Virus record (IMG/VR): IMGVR_UViG_3300045282_000077
Location: 1 to 35,952 of that record
Length of the DNA stretch: 35,952 nucleotides
Direction: 5' to 3' (one strand)
Source of the DNA: a virus
Positions 12,146-20,669 of the stretch are shown piece after piece. The stretch's first letter is position 1; every line of letters begins with the position of its first letter. The position numbers and the translations under genes were made by a program. The notes under the pieces were generated by a model. It was not told where the DNA came from, did not search any database, and saw nothing but the letters and a program-made list of their open reading frames with translations.

Positions 12146-12418
12146 ACACCAAGAAGCCCCGCCGAAGCGGGGCTACAAGGCTGGAGGCAGGATTCCTGTC
12201 TACCTGCACGAGCCCGAGCGTCCTACAGCAAAGGACGAGCCCGATTCACCGTTGCTGGCTAGGCGATCCATTCAGGCTTGCCAGCCTTCCGGCAACTGCC
12301 CAAGGCCGCTCATCGCGTCGCCTCGCTGGTCGCCGTTTACTTGGACCCGGTGCTACGTTGCCCCCGGATTAGAGGGGTATTCCGTCATCTCCATGTTCTC
12401 GCCCGCTAAGGCTCGAAC
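12140..12418 (-). ncRNA. Candidate phage non-coding RNA, about 275 nt
   Basis: Bounded upstream by a good promoter (12425-12454, start near 12418) and downstream by a UUCG-loop terminator on the same strand. Inside there is no gene of useful size, only peptides of 13-23 codons without ribosome sites. Several stems can form, e.g. TTGCC/GGCAA and GGCTGGC/GCCAGC (about 12260-12310), GTCC/GGAC (about 12220-12240), and the CAGGATTCCTG palindrome at 12188-12198. This region accounts for the roughly 375-base stretch without a gene. No known RNA family recognised. Confidence 0.5.
12146..12174 (-). terminator. Intrinsic terminator of the leftward non-coding transcript
   Basis: On the minus strand AGCCCCGC-TTCG-GCGGGGCT (12174-12155), an 8-bp GC stem with a UUCG tetraloop, then TTCTTGGTGT. 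On the plus strand the stem is followed by ACAAGG, so it mainly serves leftward transcripts, though it also lies just after the rightward gene. Confidence 0.7.
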
Positions 12419-12424
12419 TACGGC

Positions 12425-12454
12425 ATCCTAGCCGCGACGCCTAGGCGATGTCAA
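12425..12454 (-). promoter_or_regulatory. Leftward promoter of the candidate RNA
   Basis: Minus strand: TTGACA (12454-12449), 18-nt spacer, TAGGAT (12430-12425). The spacer holds the perfect palindrome CGCCTAGGCG. The block CCTAGGCG(A)TGTCAAGAGG is shared with 11843-11860 apart from one extra base. Confidence 0.65.
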
Positions 12455-12521
12455 GAGGCTACGTCCCGATGAGGTGCATCCAGAACTCCGGGGAGGTAAG
12501 TCGCCGGTGGTTCGCGCGGTT

Positions 12522-13469
12522 CTAGGCCCCGCCGGATACCTTCGTCTGCCGGATGAAGCCCGGCATGTAGGCACCGTTGCCGCCCGCACCAGCTCCCACC
12601 GTCGCGGTGCCACCGCCCGTCAGCGCCCGGATCGAGTAGGTATGCGCCGCCGCCGATGGGGTGAGCCGCCGCGACATTCGCTGCGCCGGGAAGCCGGTAC
12701 CCGTCGCAGATGGTGACGAGAACTCGATCAACCCGATCGACGACCCCCCGTCGTACAGGACGAACTGGAGCGAGTTCGTGCCGGACGGCTGGGTATAGGT
12801 GCATTGGAAGTCGATCATGATGATCGTCGAACCGTCATAGGTGACGGCGTTGCCCGTGACGACCGTATTGGCCGTGGCCTCCGTCGTGGCCGTGATGCTG
12901 ACTCCGCTCGTGAACTCCACGTAATCGAACTCGTAGCCGGGCGGGTACTTGTAGGCGACTGAAGTCGTGACCCCAGCACCCGTGAGCACCTTGCCTGCGA
13001 GCGGGGCGGCGAGGGCTGCTGGAGCGCCCGCGGTCGTGCCCTGGATGATGTCGCCGACCGCGCTCATCGGGTTCGTCAGCGCCGAACCCGCGAGGTCGAC
13101 CGGATAGATGATCCCGTCAGGCGTCGACCCGGATGAGAGGAACCGGATGAATGTCCCCGCTGCTCGAGACGCGCCTACGTCCGCAGCCTGCTTCGCCACC
13201 GTATGCGTCGCGCCGAAGTCCAGTCGCGTCACGGAGCCCGAGGTGTTGACGAGCGAGGTGTAGCCGAGGGTGCGGATACGCCCGATGCCGTTCGAGGCGA
13301 TCGTCTCCTGTGCCACCCCCGCGGCGAGGAGCGAGGCAGCCGAGGTCGTTGTGGTGAACGAATCGTTTGTCGTGCTGTCGTAGATGACGACATCGCCCAG
13401 CGCGACTGACCCACCCGACTTGTTGGTCATCGGGACATCGACCGCGCGGCCGTAGGTGTTTTGGGCCAT
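12522..13469 (-). CDS. Receptor-binding/tail protein with cement-like N-terminus and C1q-like C-terminus, 315 aa
   Basis: Last gene of the late operon, with GGAG 10 nt before the ATG. Residues 1-70 (SGGSVALGDVVIYDSTTND ... GVAQETIASNGIGRI) look like the small beta-barrel of capsid-cement or fibre-base proteins. Residues 180-315 have a jelly-roll pattern (YDYVEFTS, IIMIDFQCTY, LQFVLYDGGSSIGLI, GAYMPGFIRQ) like C1q/TNF-type receptor-binding heads. With the genes before it, it probably forms part of the tail tip; a head decoration role is possible. Confidence 0.55.
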   Translation of the reverse strand: MAQNTYGRAVDVPMTNKSGGSVALGDVVIYDSTTNDSFTTTTSAASLLAAGVAQETIASNGIGRIRTLGYTSLVNTSGSVTRLDFGATHTVAKQAADVGASRAAGTFIRFLSSGSTPDGIIYPVDLAGSALTNPMSAVGDIIQGTTAGAPAALAAPLAGKVLTGAGVTTSVAYKYPPGYEFDYVEFTSGVSITATTEATANTVVTGNAVTYDGSTIIMIDFQCTYTQPSGTNSLQFVLYDGGSSIGLIEFSSPSATGTGFPAQRMSRRLTPSAAAHTYSIRALTGGGTATVGAGAGGNGAYMPGFIRQTKVSGGA

Positions 13470-13478
13470 CGGTGTCTC

Positions 13479-13775
13479 CTAGAGGGCTACGTAGATGTCG
13501 GCCGTTGTCACGCCCGCGGCAGTGAGGTAGCAGTTTGTGCCGTCAGCGGCTTGACTCTCGTACACGAACGACACGCCGCGCGGGACGATGATGACAACGG
13601 TTGGCGTACCGGCCAAACCATGCGCAATCGAGGTCTGGGTGATCTGCACAGCCTGCGCGGTGAGCTTCGTCAACCCCGCTCCGGCGTGGGTATGGGGCAC
13701 CTGCGCGATGGGCGCGGTGTTCGTCCCGGTCAACACCTGCGCGAGGGAGGCGAGGCGTTCGTTTGCCGTTGGCAT
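13479..13775 (-). CDS. Small tail-fibre-associated protein, 98 aa
   Basis: TGATG overlap (1 base) with the tailspike stop. Contains QVPHTHAGAG, a His-rich turn seen in fibre proteins, and beta-rich segments (TPTVVIIVPRGVSFVYES, GTNCYLTAAGVTTADIYV) as in small fibre or trimerisation domains. Likely a fibre accessory or tip domain; assigned mainly from position. Confidence 0.55.
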   Translation of the reverse strand: MPTANERLASLAQVLTGTNTAPIAQVPHTHAGAGLTKLTAQAVQITQTSIAHGLAGTPTVVIIVPRGVSFVYESQAADGTNCYLTAAGVTTADIYVAL

Positions 13776-15562
13776 CAGGCGACCGCCGCGGTGAGGTCCA
13801 CGGTGATATTGCCAGTTCCCGAAGCGGGCGCGGTGTCGAAGGTCAGCACGGTCAGCATCGTCCCCGAAAGGGTAGCGCCGACCCTGACCCCAGCGACATA
13901 GGCCGCGTAGGAGTAGGCATCGAACGGCGCGGCTGGGAGTTCGAATACCGTGGTCGCGCCGTTCCCGTTAAAGGCGAGGTTGTCGATGTGCTCGTGGTCC
14001 GTCGTCCCGACGCCCGATGGCAGGTCCGCGGCGACCAGTGCTCGGAAGGTTGGCTGCGCGGCGCTCCCAGACGTTGGTCCCGCCCACACGGTGTTCGCCG
14101 TTTCGTTGGCCTTGGTGATGGCGAGGGTCCCGGTCGTGGTGATCGGCGAGCCCGAGATGCTGAACTCCGCTGGCACCGACGCCGCGACCGACGTAACCGT
14201 GCCGGACCCGAGCCCCGTGGTCGGATGCACATGATCGCCACGAGCGAAATACTTGGACGTTCCCACTGACGCCGAGCCGCTCAGCGCGACCGGGGTCACG
14301 TCTGTCCCATCGAGGATGCGCGCCGATGTCGGGAGCGTGACCGTGCCGTCCATCTTGGCGTCGATGAGGACGACGTTCGTGGCGCCCGCCGCGTCAATGG
14401 AGGTGCTGCCACCACCGGGCGTCTTGACGTGGCCGCCGATGATCGTGAGCCGATCCGCCGCGTCCACCCGGATGTGCGTCATGCCCGCATTGCCGGGTTC
14501 GATCCAGATGTCTTCGATCGTCACCGACTGGACGGCACTCGTGTCGCCGATCCAGATGTCGGGCGCCGTTCCGGCAACGACATCCATCGTCAGGTTGGAC
14601 AGGCGGACCGAGTTCGTCTGCTGGCCTGACCCCGGCCCCGTGCCGTTGATGTAGAGGCCGGCGGTGGTGTAGCTCTCGATCGCCACATCTTCGAGCGACA
14701 TGGCGAAGATGCCGCCCGACGCCAGTAACCCATACGGCCCGGTCGAGATCGCTCCGCCTTGCATGTGGAAGTTGTTGATCTTGTCGTCGAGGTAGACGTT
14801 CGCCCGGCCGGCGTTGTGGAAGAAGCACTTCTCCAGGAACGTGACGTAACTGCCGCCGCTCTGGCCGTCGATGAACATGTTGTCGTAGAAGTCGCGAATC
14901 AGGATCCGGCGTGCCTCGACAGCACCGAGGGCGAGGACGCCCTTGCCGGAGGCCGCGGTGCCCGAGTTGACGAGGACCAGATTGGCAAGGCCGAGCCGCT
15001 TTGCCGCCGTCTGCTGGATGAGGGTCGTGTTGTTCGAAAGCTGCCTGAGCCCGGCGAACCCATCGGGCGTGGTGTCCGGGTTCGGGTAGGTGTCAGGACC
15101 GAGGAAGGTGATCGCCTTCGACACTGAGAGTGTCCCGCCGAGGGCGGTCATGGACGGCACCCAAATGGCACCGTACTCGTCCTGGTCGTCGATCGCGTCC
15201 TGCACCGCCGCTGCGTCATCGGTGCTGTTGTCGCAAATCGCGCCGTAGTCTCGGAGGTCGGGGTAGAGCTGCCTGCCAGCGCCCGGAATGAGTGACCCAT
15301 CCAGCAGCGTCTCGTCGACGTCGATCTGCGCGACACCGCCACCCAGATCCGTCGTTGCGAGCCCGTGGACCGGGCGGATTTCCGATGTTGGAGAGATGGC
15401 GTCAGGCGTACCCGAGACGAGCAGATCACCGCTCGACCCACTGCCACCCAGCGACCCGCTCCCACCGATCCCCTCGATGATCGCGGGTCCGTGGATCTTC
15501 CCGCCCGAGTTCCGGTCGGAATGATCGTGCAGCGGGATGCGGTGAAACCGCTCGAGCGTCAT
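13775..15562 (-). CDS. Tailspike/tail fibre with pectate-lyase-like beta-helix, 595 aa
   Basis: ATGA start (MTLERFHRIPLHDHSD). Residues 100-130 (LYPDLRDYGAICDNSTDDAA) are the opening of a pectate-lyase-3 type right-handed beta-helix, which continues to about 400 with repeats of the form NVYLDDKINNFHMQGG and LTIIGGHVKTPG. GDHVHPTTG and SGTVTSVAASVP ... RALVAADLPSG (about 430-525) match the common phage fibre repeat domain; the C-terminus is a beta-rich knob. Likely binds and possibly degrades host surface polysaccharide. Catalytic residues cannot be identified with confidence. Confidence 0.75.
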   Translation of the reverse strand: MTLERFHRIPLHDHSDRNSGGKIHGPAIIEGIGGSGSLGGSGSSGDLLVSGTPDAISPTSEIRPVHGLATTDLGGGVAQIDVDETLLDGSLIPGAGRQLYPDLRDYGAICDNSTDDAAAVQDAIDDQDEYGAIWVPSMTALGGTLSVSKAITFLGPDTYPNPDTTPDGFAGLRQLSNNTTLIQQTAAKRLGLANLVLVNSGTAASGKGVLALGAVEARRILIRDFYDNMFIDGQSGGSYVTFLEKCFFHNAGRANVYLDDKINNFHMQGGAISTGPYGLLASGGIFAMSLEDVAIESYTTAGLYINGTGPGSGQQTNSVRLSNLTMDVVAGTAPDIWIGDTSAVQSVTIEDIWIEPGNAGMTHIRVDAADRLTIIGGHVKTPGGGSTSIDAAGATNVVLIDAKMDGTVTLPTSARILDGTDVTPVALSGSASVGTSKYFARGDHVHPTTGLGSGTVTSVAASVPAEFSISGSPITTTGTLAITKANETANTVWAGPTSGSAAQPTFRALVAADLPSGVGTTDHEHIDNLAFNGNGATTVFELPAAPFDAYSYAAYVAGVRVGATLSGTMLTVLTFDTAPASGTGNITVDLTAAVA

Positions 15563-16101
15563 GCCTGCGGGGCGTAGCGGAACACCTTGAGGTTGGTGTT
15601 CGAGATGTTCAGCGTGCCGCCCGAGGACTGGTAGACCTCGAGGGTGATGATGTCCGCCGCGGCGAGGCCGAGCAGGAAGTCCGCGCCGTCGATGGTGGTG
15701 GTGTCACCGGACAGCGAGGGGCCTTTGAACTGCGTCACCGCTGAGCCGTTGACGAGGACCCGCATCGCGCGGAGTCCGGTGGCGTTCGAGGCCCACTCGC
15801 CCTGTAGGGCGAACTGGCAGGCGATCGTCGTGAAGGCACCGGGGAACGCCCCGGCCGGCACCACGACGTTGGTCCCAGACGTGTACCAGCCGCCGAAGTC
15901 CGCGAGTTCCGTGGAGAAGCTGATCGCCGTCCAGGTGGCGTTGGCGATGGACGTGGAGGCATTGCGCTGCACCGCGCAGCCGGACAGGTTGACGCCGTCG
16001 GTAATGGACTTCAGGGCGACGATGTCGTCCCCGAGGATGTTCAGGTCCGAGGCATCGAGCACGTCCCCGCTCGCGAAGGTTGGTGGAGTCGTGTACGCCA
16101 T
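15559..16101 (-). CDS. C1q-like tail protein, 180 aa
   Basis: MAYTTPPTFASGDVLDASDL is the usual attachment segment of baseplate-bound fibre proteins. The rest (ATWTAISFSTELADFGGW, GAFTTIACQFALQGEW, LRAMRVLVNGSAV, IITLEVYQSSGGTL) follows a C1q/TNF jelly-roll pattern. GAGGT precedes the ATG. Probable receptor-binding or adaptor protein joined to the hub encoded just upstream. Confidence 0.6.
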   Translation of the reverse strand: MAYTTPPTFASGDVLDASDLNILGDDIVALKSITDGVNLSGCAVQRNASTSIANATWTAISFSTELADFGGWYTSGTNVVVPAGAFPGAFTTIACQFALQGEWASNATGLRAMRVLVNGSAVTQFKGPSLSGDTTTIDGADFLLGLAAADIITLEVYQSSGGTLNISNTNLKVFRYAPQA

Positions 16102-16110
16102 CGGGGGACC

Positions 16111-18198
16111 TCAGTAGCCGAGGACATCCGTGCCCGCCGCCGCGAGCTCGGAGGTATTGAGCGTGAACCAATGTGGGTCTGACTGGACCCGGCACTCCTG
16201 GAGCTGGTACGTCACGACATGATGTTGGACGGTGTCGGCGGCGATGTTGCCGTCGAGCCGGAGGCCGACGATCTCGAAGATCCGGGCGTCCATCGAGAGG
16301 TGCGTCGAGGTGTCCGCGATGGTGTCGTACAGGTCGAGCTGGAACATCTCGGGAAACCAGTTCTCCACCACCAGCGGGGGCCGGAGTTGCGGGTTGCCGT
16401 ATCTCCAGGTGACGTGATCCGCGATGCCGCGGGCCTCTGCCAGCACGCCCAAGTATTCGTTGCCGATCTCGCCGCCCGCCCGGATGCCGCGAGCGTTGAC
16501 GCCCTGACTCGTGAGGTCGTCCGACGTGTACGTCACCTGTTCCTGCCGCCGCGCCAGCCGGCCCTCGATGGATAGGTGCGCGACGGTCCCGGTCCCCGAT
16601 GCCACGGAGAGTTCGATCTTGCCGCCGGTCGCGAACGGGGTGTAGACCGATACAACCGTCGCCCCGGAATACGAGATGTTGAGGATCGAATCGGACACCA
16701 CGTCATCGAACGACACGATGACCGTGTACGGACGCGCGACGGTCACCTCGATCGGCAGGGTGTCCGCCTCCCAGACGGTGAACGTGGCGGGCGTGAACAG
16801 GATCGGAGTCACGGTCGCCTTCTGCTCGTTGGTGACCGTATCCGCCGAGAGCCGCCAGCCGTCGGAGCCGGTGACGTGGTCCGACCCCGCATCGAGCGCC
16901 GCCGTCGCAGTTCCGGTGAGTCCGTACTGCCGGTTGCGGGTGACGTAGTCGTACCAGTTCGTATAGAGGTCGGCGGGCTTGACGAAGTGACGGGTTCCGG
17001 TGACCGCGTTGATGGAATCCAGCGTCCCTTGGAGCGAGCCTTCCGCGTGGCTGAGCGGCATCGTCTGGATCTCGTGCGCGAGGTCGTAGCGCGTCTCACC
17101 ACCGGCGTCGAGCACCGCCTGACGGAGCGCAGCGTGGCTCCGGCCCTCCGCGTAGTCGATGCGAACCGGGAGACGCTGGTACCACGCCAGCGCGTCCTCG
17201 CAGACGAGTTCGACCGTGGCCGGCTCCGGGGCACCGGGCGAGGGGATGACGATGATGTCCGCGACCCGCCCGCCGAACAGGCCATTGGCGGTGGATCCCG
17301 ACACCTTGCCGTCGTCGGTGACCCCGATCCAGATCGGGATGCCGTCGACCAGCTTGCCGTACAGCGGGCCGTCCGGGTTGTACGGGTTGTAGATGTCGTC
17401 GGGGTTCTTCAGGGTCAGGGTGCAGCCGCCGGGCGTGCTGCCGCCGATGATCTCCGACCCTGCTCCCCGGAAGATCGACCAGGTCATCGCGTCGTCCGTG
17501 ACGTTGTCGTAGTCCCCGATGTCGAAGCCGTCGCCATCGAAGTCGAGGAAGACACCAGGTGTGATCGCGGCGGCAGTGGGGTAGAAGCGAACCGCGACGC
17601 CGCCCCACGAGTTGGGCGCGTCGCCGGTCCCACCAGTGGCGGTGCCCTGTGGATCGAGCGCCACCCCGGTCGGTGAGGCGTGGCCGATCTTGGCGTATGG
17701 GTGGTCGAGCGAGCTGAGCATGTAGGACCCAATGTCGGAGGTCCAGCCTGATGCAAGGGTGATCCCGACCGACCCGTTACTCCCCGTGGACCGGACGAAG
17801 CCAATGAACGCCTGGTCGACGTTGGAGTGAGCCGCGAGGGTCCCGAGGTCCATGTTCGTCGCATATGCCTGCGCCGAAAGCAGGACCGCCGTGACCTTCG
17901 CCATCGACGTGCCGGACAGTTCCGTCGCGGTGAACCAGATCTGCTTGGATACCGAGCGTCCGAACACCGTGGATGCGACGGTGACCGCCTGCGCCCAGAT
18001 CGTGCAGCCTTCCGTGCCCGCTACCGCGTTGCCGAGCGAGGTCCATGCCCCCGAGGCCGAGTTCTGCGGCGTTGGGTTAGTCGTATCCCGCCCGACCATC
18101 ACGAGCACCACGACGTTTCCGACCGTCGTGTTCGCGTCGAACGTGATCATGGAGGTGGAATCGGAACCGACCGTCTTCGACTGGACCCGCGTGACCAC
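16111..18198 (-). CDS. Tail hub/minor tail protein, 695 aa
   Basis: GTG start overlapping the tape-measure stop by one base, the classic place of the distal-tail/hub gene. Residues 1-215 form a lectin-like beta domain (TTVGNVVVLVMVGRD, WGGVAVRFYP). Residues 220-360 (FLDFDGDGFDIGDYDNVTDD, LKNPDDIYNPYNPDGPL, IWIGVTDDG) match the N-terminal hub domain of actinophage minor tail proteins. The remainder is beta-rich and ends in a ring-type domain. It links the tube to the fibres; an enzymatic role is not visible. Confidence 0.65.
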   Translation of the reverse strand: MVTRVQSKTVGSDSTSMITFDANTTVGNVVVLVMVGRDTTNPTPQNSASGAWTSLGNAVAGTEGCTIWAQAVTVASTVFGRSVSKQIWFTATELSGTSMAKVTAVLLSAQAYATNMDLGTLAAHSNVDQAFIGFVRSTGSNGSVGITLASGWTSDIGSYMLSSLDHPYAKIGHASPTGVALDPQGTATGGTGDAPNSWGGVAVRFYPTAAAITPGVFLDFDGDGFDIGDYDNVTDDAMTWSIFRGAGSEIIGGSTPGGCTLTLKNPDDIYNPYNPDGPLYGKLVDGIPIWIGVTDDGKVSGSTANGLFGGRVADIIVIPSPGAPEPATVELVCEDALAWYQRLPVRIDYAEGRSHAALRQAVLDAGGETRYDLAHEIQTMPLSHAEGSLQGTLDSINAVTGTRHFVKPADLYTNWYDYVTRNRQYGLTGTATAALDAGSDHVTGSDGWRLSADTVTNEQKATVTPILFTPATFTVWEADTLPIEVTVARPYTVIVSFDDVVSDSILNISYSGATVVSVYTPFATGGKIELSVASGTGTVAHLSIEGRLARRQEQVTYTSDDLTSQGVNARGIRAGGEIGNEYLGVLAEARGIADHVTWRYGNPQLRPPLVVENWFPEMFQLDLYDTIADTSTHLSMDARIFEIVGLRLDGNIAADTVQHHVVTYQLQECRVQSDPHWFTLNTSELAAAGTDVLGY

Positions 18199-19844
18199 TA
18201 CAGGACCGCCTGGTGGGGGACCACGTTATGCGTCTGGAGGTACTTGGTCAGGTACGGCCCGAGCCGCTGGACGAGGGTGTAGACCTGCGAGCTGGAGAGC
18301 TGCCCGTCGACGTGGACGTAGACATCGACCCGGCCGGGCTTGGTCACCGTGGAGGTTCGCGGCGGGATGCCCGTCGGCGCGGGCGTACCGGGGGCTCGGT
18401 GCGTGCCGCCGGGGTTCGTGCCGGTGAAGACGATCCCGCCTGACGGGTTGGTGATCTGCTGGAGGATGAGTTCCTTCTTCGCGAGCGCGTCGAGCGAGTC
18501 GATATAGTCGCGGGTCTTCTGATCGAGCGTGCCGAACTTGCTGCGCAACTTGTCGATGAACGCCTCAAGCGCCTTGGGTCCGGCGTCCTCCGCCTCCTGG
18601 AGCTGGAGGTCGATGAGCGCGGCGCGGGCTGCGGCCAACTGCCCTTCGAGGCCGAGCCGCTTGTCGCCCTTCGTCCCGATGAGCTGCTTCTTGATGTCCG
18701 CGATCTGTGAGTGGAGATCGGCCTCCTTGCCGCGGTTGATCTTGCCGCCGAACAGGCTATCGGTAAGCGCCGAGGTGGCAGAGCCGATCGAGCCTCCGAG
18801 GTCGCCGAAGTCGCGGGACAGGTCGAGGACCGATCCGGAGAAGGCACCCGCTACCCGCATGGCATCGCGCTCGGCGGCGCTGAAGTCGATCGTCTGCGTC
18901 CGGACTCCGATCAACTCGTCGCTCGCGTGGTTCGCAGACGCAGCCTGGTCGTCCATCGCCTGCGCATGCGCCTCAGCCTGCGCGACCCACGCCGGCCCAA
19001 GGGTCTTGCCGAGCGTCTGGATGTTCTGTTCCCTGACCTGAGCATCGGTCAGCTTCTCAGTCAGGTGCGTCACGCCATAGATGCCGTCAGCGAGACTCGA
19101 CAAAGCATCCGCGGCGGTGGGCAGGACCTGGACCTCCAGCTTCGAGAGCCCCTGCCCGAACTTCTCCTGAGCCTCGCTCACCTTGGCGTATGCGACCGCG
19201 ACCTGTCCCAAGTCCGTCTGCGCGTAGGCGCGGGCCTGACCACCGGCGACCTTCTCGACCGCCGCCAACCGTTCCTCGGTGGTGGCGTAATCCTTCACGT
19301 TGATGCCAAGCTGGGCGAGTCCGCGCGAGCGTCCGGCTTCGATGCTCGTCAACGCGGACGCGGCGTCGGTCAGGCTGATCCCCTTGAACCGGGCAAGATC
19401 CTCGGCCACAGCGAGGATCTTCAGCGCCTCTCCCGCGTCATGCGTCGCGGCAACGAGCGTCGCGAGGCTGTTCTTGGCGTCCTCGTCGCTGAAGCCGAGA
19501 TTGATCGCCGCAGTTGACGCGGCGTCGATCGCCTTGGCGTTGTCACGCCATAGCGGAGCGTTCGCGTTCAGCGAAGTCGTGAGTCGAGTCTGTGCCACCT
19601 CCGCGTCTTCGTAGGCATGGACGCTGTCCTGGAGAAAGCCCGTCACGTCATGAACGGCTGCACCGACGGCGTTGAAGGCAGCGATACCGGCGCCCGCGCC
19701 AAGGCCGGTCAGGAAGCTCTTGGGAGTGGCGGTGGTGAGTGTCTTCTGGAGCTTCGTAAACTTGTCTTTGAGCTGGTCGAGGTCCGACGACGCCTTCGAG
19801 GCGCCAGTGATCCCGAACCCGACGCGGACTTGGTTGCCGGACAC
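18198..19844 (-). CDS. Tape measure protein, 548 aa
   Basis: Starts GTG one base after the previous stop. Long Ala/Lys/Gln-rich helices (SKASSDLDQLKDKFTKLQKT; LHSQIADIKKQLIGTKGD; QLAAARAALIDLQLQEAED) and a hydrophobic glycine-rich segment near residues 48-65 (FLTGLGAGAGIAAFNAVG) are typical. At roughly 0.15 nm per residue the length predicts a tail of about 80 nm. Bases 19635-19682 recur exactly in an early gene (784-831). Confidence 0.85.
   Translation of the reverse strand: MSGNQVRVGFGITGASKASSDLDQLKDKFTKLQKTLTTATPKSFLTGLGAGAGIAAFNAVGAAVHDVTGFLQDSVHAYEDAEVAQTRLTTSLNANAPLWRDNAKAIDAASTAAINLGFSDEDAKNSLATLVAATHDAGEALKILAVAEDLARFKGISLTDAASALTSIEAGRSRGLAQLGINVKDYATTEERLAAVEKVAGGQARAYAQTDLGQVAVAYAKVSEAQEKFGQGLSKLEVQVLPTAADALSSLADGIYGVTHLTEKLTDAQVREQNIQTLGKTLGPAWVAQAEAHAQAMDDQAASANHASDELIGVRTQTIDFSAAERDAMRVAGAFSGSVLDLSRDFGDLGGSIGSATSALTDSLFGGKINRGKEADLHSQIADIKKQLIGTKGDKRLGLEGQLAAARAALIDLQLQEAEDAGPKALEAFIDKLRSKFGTLDQKTRDYIDSLDALAKKELILQQITNPSGGIVFTGTNPGGTHRAPGTPAPTGIPPRTSTVTKPGRVDVYVHVDGQLSSSQVYTLVQRLGPYLTKYLQTHNVVPHQAVL
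19635..19682. repeat. 48-bp block copied into an early gene (784-831)
   Basis: Native location of the block inside the tape-measure gene; encodes AFNAVGAAVHDVTGF within the hydrophobic N-terminal region. Confidence 0.95.
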
Positions 19845-19845
19845 G

Positions 19846-20262
19846 TCAGGCCGCCTTCCGCGCGGCGCGCTTTGCTTTCAGCGTGGCGTTCAACTTGTCC
19901 CTGAGCGGCGAGGGCGGGATCAGCTCATCGACGGCCGACGACTTCTCGGCGTGCGTCCCCAGCCACTCGATCACGATGTTCATGCCGAGCAGGAACGGCA
20001 GTCGCGCTATGCCGGCGAGGGTCGGCGGGATTGCCCCGCGGTGGTCGACGATCGCCCAAGTGGGCTGCGCTTCACCCACGAAGTAGGGGTACAGGTCCGA
20101 CAGCGCGGCGGCACGAGCCTTGTCCGTCGTCGCCTCGAGGCACGCCGAAGTCAGCCCCACCGCGTGCTGGTAGATCAGGTCCGCCTGGACCCTCTCCACC
20201 TCGACGGTGGGGCCATCTTCGATGTTGAGCTCGACCCGCTCAGAGGGCAGCCGATAGGCCAT
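19846..20262 (-). CDS. Putative tail assembly chaperone, 138 aa
   Basis: Lies between the tail-tube gene and the tape measure, the fixed place of assembly chaperones. Residues 10-60 are beta then helical (VELNIEDGPTVEVERVQADL), the centre has LSDLYPYFVGE, and the C-terminus is basic (KLNATLKAKRAARKA). No second, frameshift-expressed chaperone frame was found in the one-base gap before the tape measure. Assignment is positional. Confidence 0.55.
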   Translation of the reverse strand: MAYRLPSERVELNIEDGPTVEVERVQADLIYQHAVGLTSACLEATTDKARAAALSDLYPYFVGEAQPTWAIVDHRGAIPPTLAGIARLPFLLGMNIVIEWLGTHAEKSSAVDELIPPSPLRDKLNATLKAKRAARKAA

Positions 20263-20267
20263 CGGCG

Positions 20268-20660
20268 CTAGGTCAGGGTCGGGAAGACGCCATCCGAGCT
20301 CGACAACGCCGCGGACCAGCCATCGGAACCGTCCGCGCCGATCGCGTCGCCGAACGTCTCGATGATGCACTCGCCGGTGAACGTCCGGCCGGGGTAGGTG
20401 ACGTTGAGCGTTCGGGCTCCGCGGATGTCCCCGAACACGCCGACGACTACGCCGCCGTCTTCCCAGAAGCCGGTCGCCGCCGCCTTCCAGTCGCCACGCA
20501 GCGTGATTCGCTCGGTGCCGTCGACGTCGATGCCCGACACGTCCTGAACGGCCTGGCTGAGGTCGAGGCTGATCGTCCCGACATCGTTGGAGAACGTGAC
20601 CGGCGTGCCGCCGCTGTCGTCGATCGAGAAGCCGGTTGGCAGCCCTGATTGCTTTGCCAC
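20268..20660 (-). CDS. Second tail-tube-like protein, 130 aa
   Basis: Begins MAKQSGLPTGFSIDDSGG and has DVSGIDVDGTERITLRGDW (about 41-58), parallel to TRGTERIGLRRDG in the next gene upstream, followed in both by a FWxxxG turn. A GTG start with AGGAG 6 nt upstream. The fold predicted from the pattern is the tube-protein beta-sandwich. It could be the main tube subunit or a decoration/terminal ring protein. Confidence 0.6.
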   Translation of the reverse strand: MAKQSGLPTGFSIDDSGGTPVTFSNDVGTISLDLSQAVQDVSGIDVDGTERITLRGDWKAAATGFWEDGGVVVGVFGDIRGARTLNVTYPGRTFTGECIIETFGDAIGADGSDGWSAALSSSDGVFPTLT

Positions 20661-20669
20661 GTAGCGCTC

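Noticed and set aside
12320-12350. Short match to a conserved 23S rRNA string (GTAAACGGCG)
   Set aside because: Ten bases only, with no further rRNA similarity on either side; compatible with chance.
12360-12430. tRNA- or tmRNA-like element
   Set aside because: GGAT/ATCC ends and a TCGAA near 12413 looked suggestive, but no cloverleaf with proper T-arm or anticodon arm can be drawn, and no tmRNA tag frame is present.
16576-17676. Plus-strand frame of 366 codons
   Set aside because: Antisense of the hub protein; Arg/Val/Asp-rich composition typical of the reverse frame of a GC-rich gene.
19840-19860. Programmed frameshift between tail chaperone and a second frame
   Set aside because: The gap to the tape measure is one base and no extra frame or slippery heptamer follows the chaperone.
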